Below, piece after piece: positions 1 through 7,764 of a stretch of 41,501 nucleotides of DNA (positions are counted from its first letter, which is position 1; every line of letters starts with the position of its first letter). The translations under genes were made by a program, and so were the position numbers. This DNA is from Lentimicrobiaceae bacterium (GTDB lineage Bacteria > Bacteroidota > Bacteroidia > Bacteroidales > JALOCA01): contig JALOCA010000031.1 in the NCBI GenBank assembly GCA_023227965.1, forward strand, positions 1 to 41,501, read 5' to 3'. Under the pieces are notes generated by a model, which ran no database searches, was not told where the DNA came from, and saw only the letters and a list, made by a program, of their open reading frames with translations.

Positions 1-560
1 GTTCTCCAATATGTTTTGATTTTCTTATTTTTTACAATGGCACCTTTTGGCACCTGCCTTAGTATTAAAAAAACTCCTAAACAATCGGTACAGGCTCCAA
101 ATACATTAAACACGATAATATGTTCAATCAGATTATTGCCTCCAAAAATTAAAAGATAAATAAATCCCAATATTGATATAAGAACAAATGGCGCTAATTA
201 AACTCTGATAAAAGTATTTCTTTTCATCTCACCAATGTAGGTGGCAAACGGAGCAAGTCCTTTAGATGTAAAACCAAAATATACATTTTCTGACATTAAG
301 TTCTTTGGAAAAAACAAAGCATGAATAAATTCATGTAAAGGTATGAATATTAATAAGGAAACAAACGTAGTCAATACGTCGAACCTGAAACTAACTCCAA
401 TTAGCCACATCGGCAATATCACCAATAATACATTCACAATGGCAAACGGTGTTGCCTGAACTTGAACCGCCCACAAATTGGAAGATTCTTTTAATGGAGT
501 CCAGTTTTCATCAGGTTGAAAGTTTGGGTCGTCCGAAAACTCATTCAGTATAAATTTCAT
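1..560 (-). pseudogene. DUF3267 zincin-like membrane protein, interrupted by an in-frame stop
   Basis: This is a putative membrane zinc metalloprotease of the DUF3267 family; its substrate is unknown. Translation from the ATG at 558-560 gives hydrophobic segments and an HEFIHALFFP stretch containing the HExxH zinc-binding motif. A TAA at 198-200 ends the frame after about 120 residues. The same frame then stays open for 65 more codons to the window edge and reads as the expected family C-terminus: a hydrophobic stretch beginning LAPFVLISILG, then FGACTDCLGVFLILR, VPKGAIV and a final KTYW. One nonsense change therefore explains the break. The product could be a pseudogene, a functional truncated protein, or a sequencing error. 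An upstream start at 608 is less likely because it adds a polar N-terminus and lies only about 13 bases from the -7 box. The 3' end may lie just outside the window. Confidence 0.75.
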
Positions 561-620
561 TTTTTTAATTATAAATTTAACATTATTGTTTAAAACATTA
601 CACAGCAATTAGTTTAGGCG

Positions 621-628
621 CAAAGTTA
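621..628 (-). promoter_or_regulatory. Candidate Bacteroidota -7 box for the DUF3267 gene
   Basis: The minus strand reads TAACTTTG, matching the TAnnTTTG consensus, about 60 bases upstream of the preferred ATG. No clear -33 TTTG was seen. Confidence 0.4.
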
Positions 629-1069
629 TGAAACTTAGTATTACACTATCACATATACAGTACCCAGAAAATCTTAATCAAAATAGTCGAAACAATAACT
701 TTTATTAAAATAATAAGTTGTATGCTGCTAAAACTAAGATATAGAAATGCCACTAAAATTGAAATTCCAATATAATCTCAATAGGGTAAATGTTTTACAA
801 AAGGGGTTGAGAAAATTATTTTTCGAGTTTATCAGCCTGCCAACATCAAAAAGGGAAGATTCAACAAGGTTTTCTTTTTTATTTTTAATATATTACGTCG
901 GCGTTCTCAGGTATCCTCCCCTGATTTTTTGCATCATCCCCTTAAATTTTAACTTTTTACCGGCAATTGCTGCAGATTTGCCATATTATCTGTTGCTCAA
1001 CAGGAAAAGATATCTTTTATCACTGATAAAATAATTAATTCAATTTCAACGCTGTTTAATTACTTTACC
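629..1069. other. AT-rich gap with no supported gene
   Basis: A 95-codon open frame at 747-1034 (plus) has no recognisable domain, a composition typical of translated non-coding DNA and no promoter that I can see. I find no RNA gene or repeat in this stretch. Confidence 0.4.
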
Positions 1070-1077
1070 TACCTTTG
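1070..1077 (+). promoter_or_regulatory. Candidate -7 box for the leader ORF and nitronate monooxygenase gene
   Basis: TACCTTTG followed by CCG matches TAnnTTTG. Transcription would start near 1083, giving a leader of about 140 bases before the NMO start, long enough to contain the small ORF at 1113-1223. No convincing -33 box was seen. Confidence 0.45.
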
Positions 1078-1112
1078 CCGCAATTATTATATTTACTTTC
1101 TAAGTAATCGTA

Positions 1113-1223
1113 ATGAAATCCATGTGTATTGCGTATGCAAATACTGATGAAAATAATCTTTGGGCACGTGGAGTTTTTTCGGGTACACGGAACAGTCATC
1201 AGGTCATAAAAATTAACTATTAA
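1113..1223 (+). CDS. Possible 36-residue leader ORF coupled to the NMO gene
   Basis: An ATG at 1113 opens a 36-codon frame (MKSMCIAYANTDENN...) that ends at TAA 1221-1223. The last A of that stop is the first base of the NMO start codon, a TAATG overlap of the kind used for translational coupling. It sits about 30 bases downstream of a candidate -7 box. I recognise no homologue and the peptide has no signal or membrane segment. A chance ORF of this length is quite possible, so confidence is low. Confidence 0.3.
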   Translation: MKSMCIAYANTDENNLWARGVFSGTRNSHQVIKINY

Positions 1224-2311
1224 TGAAAAAATTAAATATAGGCGGGTTAACCATTCAGGTGCCTATTATCCAGGGCGGAATGGGAGTAGGTGTTTCATTA
1301 TCTGGCTTAGCCGTTGCGGTTGCCAACGAAGGGGGAGTAGGAGTAATTTCAGCTGCCGGTCTTGGTCTTGTACATCATAACCCGGCTCTTGATTATCTTG
1401 AAGCCAACATTGAGGGTTTAAAGGAAGAAATAAGAAAAGCCAAAGAAAAAACAAAAGGCATTATCGGAGTGAACATTATGGTAGCTATGTCGAACTTTGC
1501 CGACATGGTACGTACTGCCATATCGGAAAAAGCTGATATTATATTCTCGGGTGCAGGGCTGCCTATGGAATTACCGAAGTTTTTAAAGCACGACAGCACG
1601 ACAAAACTTGTGCCCATAGTATCATCAGGTAGGGCAGCAAGGCTGATTTGCGAAAAATGGAAATCAGCGCACAATTACCTTCCCGATGCTATAGTTGTTG
1701 AAGGACCCAAAGCCGGAGGACATCTAGGTTTCAGAAAAGAGCAACTGGAAGACGCAAACTATACGCTTGAAAAACTTATTCCTGAAGTTGTTAATGAAGT
1801 TAAATATTTTGAAGATAGGTACCATCAGGAAATACCGGTAATAGCAGCAGGAGGCATTTATACAGGCGAAGATATTTTTAACATCATGCAAATGGGTGCA
1901 AAAGGAGTACAAATGGGAAGCAGGTTTGTTACCACCGAGGAATGCGATGCCTCAATGGCTTTTAAACAAGCTTACATTAACGCCGACGAAAATGATATGG
2001 AAATCATCCAGAGTCCTGTAGGTATGCCCGGAAGAGCTGTCAGTAACAGCTTTATTGATAAAGTAAAACAGGGATTAAAGATGCCTATAAACTGCCCGTT
2101 TCATTGTATTAAAACCTGCGATGTGTCGAGCAGTCCGTACTGTATCATTAAAGCTTTATTTAATGCCTATAAAGGCAATATGGAAAGCGGATATGCTTTT
2201 GGCGGAAGCAATGCGTATCTGGCAACAAAAATAACTACCGTTAAAGAAGTTTTTAGGGAGTTGGTTATCGATCTGCAAACCGCCATTAACCGGTCGCAGC
2301 AAAAAGCCTGA
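1223..2311 (+). CDS. Nitronate monooxygenase family (NMO/FabK-like) FMN enzyme
   Basis: This 362-residue TIM-barrel flavoprotein belongs to the nitronate monooxygenase (formerly 2-nitropropane dioxygenase) family, which oxidises alkyl nitronates; the fold is shared with enoyl-ACP reductase FabK. The N-terminus IQGGMGVGVSL is the family FMN-binding start. EGPKAGGHLG near residue 160 carries the conserved AGGH, and AAGGI (near 210) and MGSRFV (near 235) form the phosphate-binding loop. Its C-terminal part has a cysteine cluster, CPFHCIKTCDVSSSPYC (C-x3-C-x3-C-x7-C), not part of the classic NMO core, which may bind a metal. The substrate cannot be told from sequence, and a role in fatty-acid or quinone chemistry is possible. 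The gene is transcribed alone and converges on the CoA-binding gene. Confidence 0.88.
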   Translation: MKKLNIGGLTIQVPIIQGGMGVGVSLSGLAVAVANEGGVGVISAAGLGLVHHNPALDYLEANIEGLKEEIRKAKEKTKGIIGVNIMVAMSNFADMVRTAISEKADIIFSGAGLPMELPKFLKHDSTTKLVPIVSSGRAARLICEKWKSAHNYLPDAIVVEGPKAGGHLGFRKEQLEDANYTLEKLIPEVVNEVKYFEDRYHQEIPVIAAGGIYTGEDIFNIMQMGAKGVQMGSRFVTTEECDASMAFKQAYINADENDMEIIQSPVGMPGRAVSNSFIDKVKQGLKMPINCPFHCIKTCDVSSSPYCIIKALFNAYKGNMESGYAFGGSNAYLATKITTVKEVFRELVIDLQTAINRSQQKA

Positions 2312-2417
2312 TTTGTACTTTCCTTTCTCCACAGTAAGGCAAAACTGGCAGCAATATGCTTTTTTTCTTTTTAACAGTTTGGTTATGGCAAGAAAAGGAC
2401 AAAGACGGGGTTTCAGG

Positions 2418-2867
2418 CTATTTTACATATGAGCCTATAATTCCGGCTAACCAGCGATGAAAATTATGAAATCCATCAGGACATGCATACATTAGCATAC
2501 ACTTTCTCGTTATTAAATTGTCTGTATTATTTTTTGCTATTTTTATGGTTTCAGGAGTATCACAGCTTTGTTGTATCCAGATGTTACGAATTCCTTTTGC
2601 TATGGCATCGTTAAGCACCTGCAATGTATCGCGCTTGTGAGTAATAATCAAAAGGTTATTAATCCCGATTGGAAGATCCTGTATCCGTGAATAACAAGGC
2701 ACCCCTTCAATTGTATCGGCATTGGGATTAATCGGGCAAACTGCAAATCCTTTCGATTGCAATATTCTGAAAACATAATTGCCAAATTTCTTAGAATTTC
2801 GCGATACTCCTGCAATAGCCAGGTTTTTATCATTGAGAAAAATATCAATTTCTGCTCTTGTATTCAC
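2418..2867 (-). CDS. CoA-binding domain protein (CoA_binding_2 family)
   Basis: This is a small 149-residue cytosolic Rossmann-fold protein of the YccU/CoA_binding_2 type, homologous to the N-terminal CoA-binding domain of succinyl-CoA synthetase alpha subunits. The signature is IAGVSRNSKKFGNYVFRIL near residues 18-36, then VCPINPNADTIEGVPCY and IWIQQSCDTPE. The likely start is GTG at 2865-2867, since an in-frame TAA lies two codons upstream; AAAAGG directly before it is a modest ribosome-binding match. It is the last gene after the TonB receptor, 52 bp away, and may be co-transcribed with it. The biochemical role of the family is poorly defined. Confidence 0.85.
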   Translation of the reverse strand: MNTRAEIDIFLNDKNLAIAGVSRNSKKFGNYVFRILQSKGFAVCPINPNADTIEGVPCYSRIQDLPIGINNLLIITHKRDTLQVLNDAIAKGIRNIWIQQSCDTPETIKIAKNNTDNLITRKCMLMYACPDGFHNFHRWLAGIIGSYVK

Positions 2868-2919
2868 CTTTTAGTTTTTTATGGGTTAAGGAAAAATTCG
2901 GATATTTAATTGAAAACAT

Positions 2920-5448
2920 TTAAAATTCAGCTATGAGCTTAACATTCAATTGCCTTGATGTAAGATAATTGGGTACAGCATATTGCCGATTGGTAACATC
3001 GGTTACCCAAAAGTAAGAAACCGTATTGCTCACCTGAAGCAGATTGAATATTTCGGCGGTAATCCAGATATTTTTAAAATAGTTGAGAACATTTTTCGGT
3101 GGCAATTTAGTGTCTCTGCCCTTGATAAGTTTTGAAAAACCAATATCTACTCTAAAATAGGGAGGAATGCGAAGGGTATGTTTATATTTGGGCGAGTCGG
3201 GAGGTCCAAAAGGAAGCCGGCTGCCATACAAAAAGCTAAGATGCATCTTATAGGTAGGATTATTAGGCAGGTAATCCTGGAAAAACAACCCAAAATTGAA
3301 GCGTTGATCGGTAGGTCGGGGGATATAGCCAGGATGATGAATAACACTGTCAACAGCTACATTATTCATGGTATATCCTGATATGATTTTTTCTCCCTTG
3401 CTGTTAAAATAGTCGTAATAAAAGTCATCTTTAATATCTTCTTCCGTCTGCATCACTGAAAGGCTTGCCCAGGATTCTATTCCGGGAACAAATTCACCGT
3501 TTATTTTCATATCAATTCCAGTTGCATAGCCATGTGCGCTGTTGCTAGCATAGTAGCGGATACGTACATTATCCACTTCGTAAGGTACGAGATTATCAAG
3601 ATATTTATAATAGATTTCGGTAACAAATTTAAACGGGCGTGACCAGACTTGAAAATTCCAGTCGCTACCGGCAACAAAATGCAGTGACGACTGTGCTTTC
3701 AAATCGGTATTCAGGTTTCCTTCCAAATCACGCATTTCGCGGTAAAAAGGTGGCTGATAATACAAGCCTGCTGCAAACCGGAACAAAACATCATTTTTCC
3801 AATCAGGTTTGAAAGAAATGTTCATACGGGGGCTTACCAAAAATTGCTGGTTCATATCCCAGTATTGTCCGCGTATGCCGGCTGAAAGTGTAAAATGGTT
3901 ATCGGTATCGAGCGATCGGGAATGTTGTAAAAAACCGATAATCCGGTTGCTGCTGAGGGTATGCTCGCTTCGTAAAGCGCTCTTTAATACAAGGTCGTGG
4001 TTAGCCGGAAATACAGCCCCAAGCGAATCGGAAGGAACCGGCAGCGAATAACCGGCTGAATCTATCATCTGCCATTCGCTCAGTTCGTCGGAAATATATT
4101 CGTGCTGGTATTTAAGTCCCCATTGCCATGAATTGTCCGATAAAGTAAATATTCCACGATGCTCCGCATTGATGACGTCGGCAGTAAGATAATTCCGGGC
4201 ATGATTTAAAAAAGAGCCCACCCCCAAAGATTCTACCACCTGATTGTTACTACCTTTCGACTGGTCGGTTTCAAGTTTTCCTATCCAATATTGGCTTAAA
4301 ATATCATAGGTCTCACTTTCAAGGGAATGAAATGAGGATGCTATAAATTTGAGTTTCAAATTATTGTTAGGTTTATATGTTAAAGTCAGTGCACCTGTAC
4401 TGGTATTGAAATGGTCCATTTCCTGTCCTTCAAAATAAACCTTAAACCGGAAGGCTTCATCTTGGGTTCCAAAATTAGTTTCACGATCTTTGGGTTTTAA
4501 TTTATATTGATTACGGGCATAGTATCCCAGGAAAGAAATTTCAAGTTCCTCGTTCAGGTCGTAGGTGATCAACCCCTGCACATCGGTAAACGAGGGCTTG
4601 TAGTCGCCTTTGGTCTCGAGGCTGTTTAACAGGTATTGGTTCGATTTTTGCCTGACTCCCAACAGATAGGTTAAGCGATAATTGTGCGAAGCACCTTCGA
4701 TGTGCATATTTCCTCCTAATAGGCTTCCCTGTACCGAACCGCTTGTTCTTACAGGTTTTTTATATTGAATATCAAGGACAGAAGCCATTTTGTCACCATA
4801 TTTTGCATCGAAACCCCCGGCAGAAAAAGAAATAGATGAAACTAAATCAGGGTTAAGAAAACTGAGTCCTTCCTGCTGCCCCGAACGGATGAGAAAAGGT
4901 CTGTATATTTCTATATCGTTGACATAGACAAGGTTTTCGTCGAAATTTCCACCCCTTACGCTGTATTGCGAACTGAGTTCGTTGTTTGAAGCTACACCCG
5001 GAAGGGTTTTAATCAACGATTCAATACCTCCCCCAAGGCTTGGTACTATGGTAGCTGTTTTGGGATCAACCCGGGTTAAATTGGATGTCCGGCTTATAGA
5101 GCTTTCCGTTACTACAAAATCGGGTAATCTGATAGACGAGGTGCTTAATACGGGGTTAATGTTGCGGCGTTCGTTGGGTTGCAACATGAGAGGATACACC
5201 CGTTTGTCGTAACCTACAAAGGAAATTATCAGGTTTATAGGCTGTTTTGAAGGAATTGAAAGTTCGAAATAACCATTTTTATTGGTGGTGGTTCCTCCGG
5301 GCAAACCTTCAATGGAAACATTAACCAGGTCGAGAGGCTTCTTGTTATTGTCGCTTACAATTCCGTAAACGGTAGCTTTTTCCTGGGCAGAACACCAAAC
5401 AGCAAATAAACTGAAACAAATTATGAAAAGAGTTTTAAATTTTTGCAT
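2920..5448 (-). CDS. TonB-dependent receptor with N-terminal carboxypeptidase-like domain
   Basis: This is an 842-residue outer-membrane active transporter. A signal peptide ends near AQEKA (residue 21). Residues about 25-110 form a CarboxypepD_reg-like beta sandwich (VYGIVSDNNKKPLDLVNVSIEG). A plug domain with IKTLPGVASNNELSSQYSVRGGNFDENLVYV-type sequence follows at about 130-230, and the rest is a long aromatic-rich beta barrel that finishes in LNVKLIAEF, an outer-membrane C-terminal signal with terminal Phe. The ligand is unknown. No SusD homologue is adjacent, which argues against a polysaccharide-utilisation locus. The upstream gene ends three bases before this start and encodes a second protein with the same kind of N-terminal domain. 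Confidence 0.93.
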   Translation of the reverse strand: MQKFKTLFIICFSLFAVWCSAQEKATVYGIVSDNNKKPLDLVNVSIEGLPGGTTTNKNGYFELSIPSKQPINLIISFVGYDKRVYPLMLQPNERRNINPVLSTSSIRLPDFVVTESSISRTSNLTRVDPKTATIVPSLGGGIESLIKTLPGVASNNELSSQYSVRGGNFDENLVYVNDIEIYRPFLIRSGQQEGLSFLNPDLVSSISFSAGGFDAKYGDKMASVLDIQYKKPVRTSGSVQGSLLGGNMHIEGASHNYRLTYLLGVRQKSNQYLLNSLETKGDYKPSFTDVQGLITYDLNEELEISFLGYYARNQYKLKPKDRETNFGTQDEAFRFKVYFEGQEMDHFNTSTGALTLTYKPNNNLKLKFIASSFHSLESETYDILSQYWIGKLETDQSKGSNNQVVESLGVGSFLNHARNYLTADVINAEHRGIFTLSDNSWQWGLKYQHEYISDELSEWQMIDSAGYSLPVPSDSLGAVFPANHDLVLKSALRSEHTLSSNRIIGFLQHSRSLDTDNHFTLSAGIRGQYWDMNQQFLVSPRMNISFKPDWKNDVLFRFAAGLYYQPPFYREMRDLEGNLNTDLKAQSSLHFVAGSDWNFQVWSRPFKFVTEIYYKYLDNLVPYEVDNVRIRYYASNSAHGYATGIDMKINGEFVPGIESWASLSVMQTEEDIKDDFYYDYFNSKGEKIISGYTMNNVAVDSVIHHPGYIPRPTDQRFNFGLFFQDYLPNNPTYKMHLSFLYGSRLPFGPPDSPKYKHTLRIPPYFRVDIGFSKLIKGRDTKLPPKNVLNYFKNIWITAEIFNLLQVSNTVSYFWVTDVTNRQYAVPNYLTSRQLNVKLIAEF

Positions 5449-5451
5449 TAA

Positions 5452-6117
5452 TTATTTTTTCTTTTTAAATTTTCCATCCTTCCATGCTTTGAAAAATTCA
5501 GCCCACGCCATGGGATTGAGCAGGTTGTTGGTGGTTACCCCCCCCTGAGAATATAACTTATCATTCTGACTATTCATATAATACAAATAATTTGTGCCTC
5601 CATCGGCAAGGTATGGAGTAGTTTCGTTTAAAATACCATGTTCTTTTCGTTCCATCAGTTCAAGGTTGCGGTAGGCTCTTATCATGTCATCTTCAGGAAC
5701 GTGCAGTTTTACAAAAGCTTGTTTAAACTGTTCGCGGGTTGGCCAGGGATAAATCACGGTTTCGGGAAGAAGCAGCGTGTCGGTACTCATTATCTGGATA
5801 AGTGAATAACGATGGGTAGTGATAGTGTCAGGGATAGTAAAATTTACTTTTTTATACCCTACTGCCGAAAAGATTACCGTTTCTTTTTTCCGGGCAACAA
5901 AAGAAAAATATCCGTAATAGTCGGATACTGTGCCTCTCCATGTATTTTTTACGGCTATATTGGTAAAAGAAACGGGTTTCAGATTTTCGCCTTCTTCCGT
6001 TACCACTATACCCGAAAACTGGATAAGATCGTTATCTTTTGCTGTCTGGGAAAAGCACAAGTTTTTCACAAACAGAAAAAAGAGTAGAAGCCAAAATCCC
6101 GGTTTGTATTTTTTCAT
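5452..6117 (-). CDS. Exported carboxypeptidase-regulatory-like domain protein
   Basis: From the ATG at 6115-6117 this is a 221-residue protein with a signal peptide (MKKYKPGFWLLLFFLFVKN..FSQ). A CarboxypepD_reg-like sandwich at about 30-115 follows (IQFSGIVVTEEGENLKPVSF, then GTVSDYYGYFSFVA and VIFSAVGYKKV). The C-terminal 100 residues contain EQFKQAFVKLHVPEDD and NLLNPMAWAEFFKAWK and end in a lysine run. A start further upstream, at 6258, is rejected because it would place codons inside the metK terminator. The gene lies directly upstream of the TonB receptor and is probably co-transcribed, so an accessory envelope role is inferred; the function is unknown. Confidence 0.85.
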   Translation of the reverse strand: MKKYKPGFWLLLFFLFVKNLCFSQTAKDNDLIQFSGIVVTEEGENLKPVSFTNIAVKNTWRGTVSDYYGYFSFVARKKETVIFSAVGYKKVNFTIPDTITTHRYSLIQIMSTDTLLLPETVIYPWPTREQFKQAFVKLHVPEDDMIRAYRNLELMERKEHGILNETTPYLADGGTNYLYYMNSQNDKLYSQGGVTTNNLLNPMAWAEFFKAWKDGKFKKKK

Positions 6118-6123
6118 CAACAG

Positions 6124-6131
6124 CAAAAGTA
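6124..6131 (-). promoter_or_regulatory. Candidate -7 box for the carboxypeptidase-like/TonB operon
   Basis: The minus strand reads TACTTTTG then CTGTTG, matching TAnnTTTG. Transcription would start at about 6118, one base before the ATG, implying a near-leaderless mRNA if this box is used. No -33 TTTG was found. Confidence 0.35.
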
Positions 6132-6225
6132 AAAAAATTGTGAAACGATTGCTCTGTTCTCTACGTGTATTCAAAGAAAATTCGTTTTTAAAACGAAAGA
6201 GGTGTTGTATTATTTCAAAAATCAA

Positions 6226-6256
6226 TAAAAAAGGCTGCTTTTTCAAACAGCCTTTC
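6226..6256 (-). terminator. Rho-independent terminator of metK
   Basis: Just after the metK stop the minus strand forms AAAGGCTG, a 10-base loop, CAGCCTTT, followed by a T run (stem arms at 6248-6255 and 6230-6237). Confidence 0.8.
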
Positions 6257-6260
6257 ATGT

Positions 6261-7556
6261 TTACAGCCCAAATTCCTTTTTAAATGCGTCTACAAAGTCT
6301 AATTTCTCCCAGGCAAAAAATTCTACATTTTTAGTATGCCGCTCATTGCCATTGTCTTTTAAACTGCCGTTTACGGGGTTGTAATACACTTCAACTTCTT
6401 TTTCATAATGGTCTCTGCCGAAATGCCCGTAAGAAGCAGTAGGCTTAAAAATCGGGTTTTTCAACCCGAAGCGTTTCACAATAGCATAAGGTGTTAAATC
6501 GTAAACCTTCATCACTTTTTCGGCTATTTCGCCATCTGTGATTTTTTTATCGTTATTTCTAACATGGGCTGTTTTATTCGTATTAATGTACAAGCCAACG
6601 GGTTTTGCAATTCCAATTGCATAAGCAACCTGTACCAATACCTGTTCGGCAACCCCGGCAGCAACAAGGTTTTTGGCAATATGCCGGGCTGCATAGGCTG
6701 CAGAGCGGTCAACTTTTGAAGAATCTTTTCCTGAAAAAGCGCCGCCGCCGTGGGCTCCATGTCCGCCATAGGTATCAACAATTATTTTTCTGCCGGTAAG
6801 TCCGGTATCGCCGTGAGGTCCGCCGATGACAAACTTGCCCGTTGGGTTTACATACAATTTATAGTCTCCTTTAAACAAGCGTTTTATTCTTTCAGGGATG
6901 ATTTTTTTCACCCTCGGTATGAGAATTTTCTCAACATCCCGGCGAATTGTTGCCAGCATTTTTTCTTCCGAATCGAAATCGTCATGCTGGGTGGAAATTA
7001 CGATGGTATCTATACGCTTTGGTTTTCCATTATCGTCGTATTCAACGGTAATCTGCGACTTGCTGTCGGGACGAAGATATTTTATTTTTTTGCCTTCACG
7101 GCGAATGGCTGCCAATTCCTGCAGGAAAATATGGGCAAGTTCGCTGGTGAGGGGCATAAAATTATCCATTTCGGTACAAGCATAGCCAAACATCATTCCC
7201 TGGTCACCGGCACCCTGCTCTTCGTCTTTTTTTCTGACTACTCCCTGGTTAATATCGGGCGACTGCTCGTGAATGGTGGAAATTATTCCGCACGATTCTG
7301 CTTCGAAACGGTATTCGGCTTTGGTGTATCCTATTTCCTTCAAGGTATCGCGAACAACATTCTGTACATCCACCCAGCCTTTGGTTTTCACTTCCCCGCT
7401 GCAAACCACAAGACCTGTGGTACATAAAGTTTCGCAAGCAACTTTCGATTCGGGGTCAAAACGCAAAAATTCGTCTAATAAAGCATCTGAAATTTGATCG
7501 GCTACTTTGTCCGGGTGTCCTTCCGAAACCGATTCTGATGTAAATAAATATCCCAT
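6261..7556 (-). CDS. metK: S-adenosylmethionine synthase
   Basis: MetK joins methionine and ATP to make S-adenosylmethionine, the methyl donor of the cell, in the cytosol as a tetramer. The 431 residues carry TSESVSEGHPDKVADQISD at the N-terminus (ATP and Mg2+ binding), the loop GAGDQGMMFGYA near 115 and the P-loop-like GGHGAHGGGAFSGKDSSKVD near 265-285. KVDRSAAYAARH follows and the sequence ends in DFVDAFKKEFGL. The length is slightly above that of the E. coli enzyme and fits Bacteroidota MetK. It appears to be monocistronic, with its own promoter at 7705-7734 and a strong terminator. No SAM riboswitch fold was recognised in the leader. Confidence 0.98.
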   Translation of the reverse strand: MGYLFTSESVSEGHPDKVADQISDALLDEFLRFDPESKVACETLCTTGLVVCSGEVKTKGWVDVQNVVRDTLKEIGYTKAEYRFEAESCGIISTIHEQSPDINQGVVRKKDEEQGAGDQGMMFGYACTEMDNFMPLTSELAHIFLQELAAIRREGKKIKYLRPDSKSQITVEYDDNGKPKRIDTIVISTQHDDFDSEEKMLATIRRDVEKILIPRVKKIIPERIKRLFKGDYKLYVNPTGKFVIGGPHGDTGLTGRKIIVDTYGGHGAHGGGAFSGKDSSKVDRSAAYAARHIAKNLVAAGVAEQVLVQVAYAIGIAKPVGLYINTNKTAHVRNNDKKITDGEIAEKVMKVYDLTPYAIVKRFGLKNPIFKPTASYGHFGRDHYEKEVEVYYNPVNGSLKDNGNERHTKNVEFFAWEKLDFVDAFKKEFGL

Positions 7557-7704
7557 TGTTATAAAATTTTATGATTAAACGGTATAATGGGAAAAATGTT
7601 GATTGGCGGGGAAAAAAGGAATTGGTTTAGCATTTTTTCCAGTGGTTGCAAGCAATCAAATCTTTCCACTTTTGCTGCAAAGGAATAAAAAAAATCGAAA
7701 CTGG

Positions 7705-7734
7705 CAAAATTAATACACATAAATTTACCGCAAA
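7705..7734 (-). promoter_or_regulatory. metK promoter
   Basis: On the minus strand, TTTG (7731-7734) is followed after 18 bp by TAATTTTG (7705-7712), a good match to the Bacteroidota -33/-7 promoter. A leader of about 140 bases would result. Confidence 0.65.
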
Positions 7735-7741
7735 CGGTAAA
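7724..7741. repeat. Perfect 7-bp hairpin overlapping the metK -33 box
   Basis: TTTACCG CAAA CGGTAAA forms a perfect inverted repeat whose loop is the -33 TTTG itself (read on the minus strand). It lies 23 bases after the C1 peptidase stop. It could be a weak terminator, an operator, or chance. Confidence 0.5.
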
Positions 7742-7764
7742 GGTTATACGTAATTTACATTCAA

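Noticed and set aside
747..1034. 95-codon open frame on the plus strand
   Set aside because: No family resemblance, no promoter and an amino-acid make-up typical of translated AT-rich non-coding DNA.
2312..2417. Terminator between the NMO and CoA-binding genes
   Set aside because: Only weak, long-looped pairing (CAAAACTG with CAGTTTGG) without a good T tract was seen.
6118..6258. N-terminal extension of the carboxypeptidase-like protein from 6258
   Set aside because: It would read through the metK terminator hairpin and hide a clear signal peptide at the ATG 6115-6117.
7557..7704. SAM riboswitch in the metK leader
   Set aside because: I could not find the paired elements of any known SAM riboswitch class by eye.
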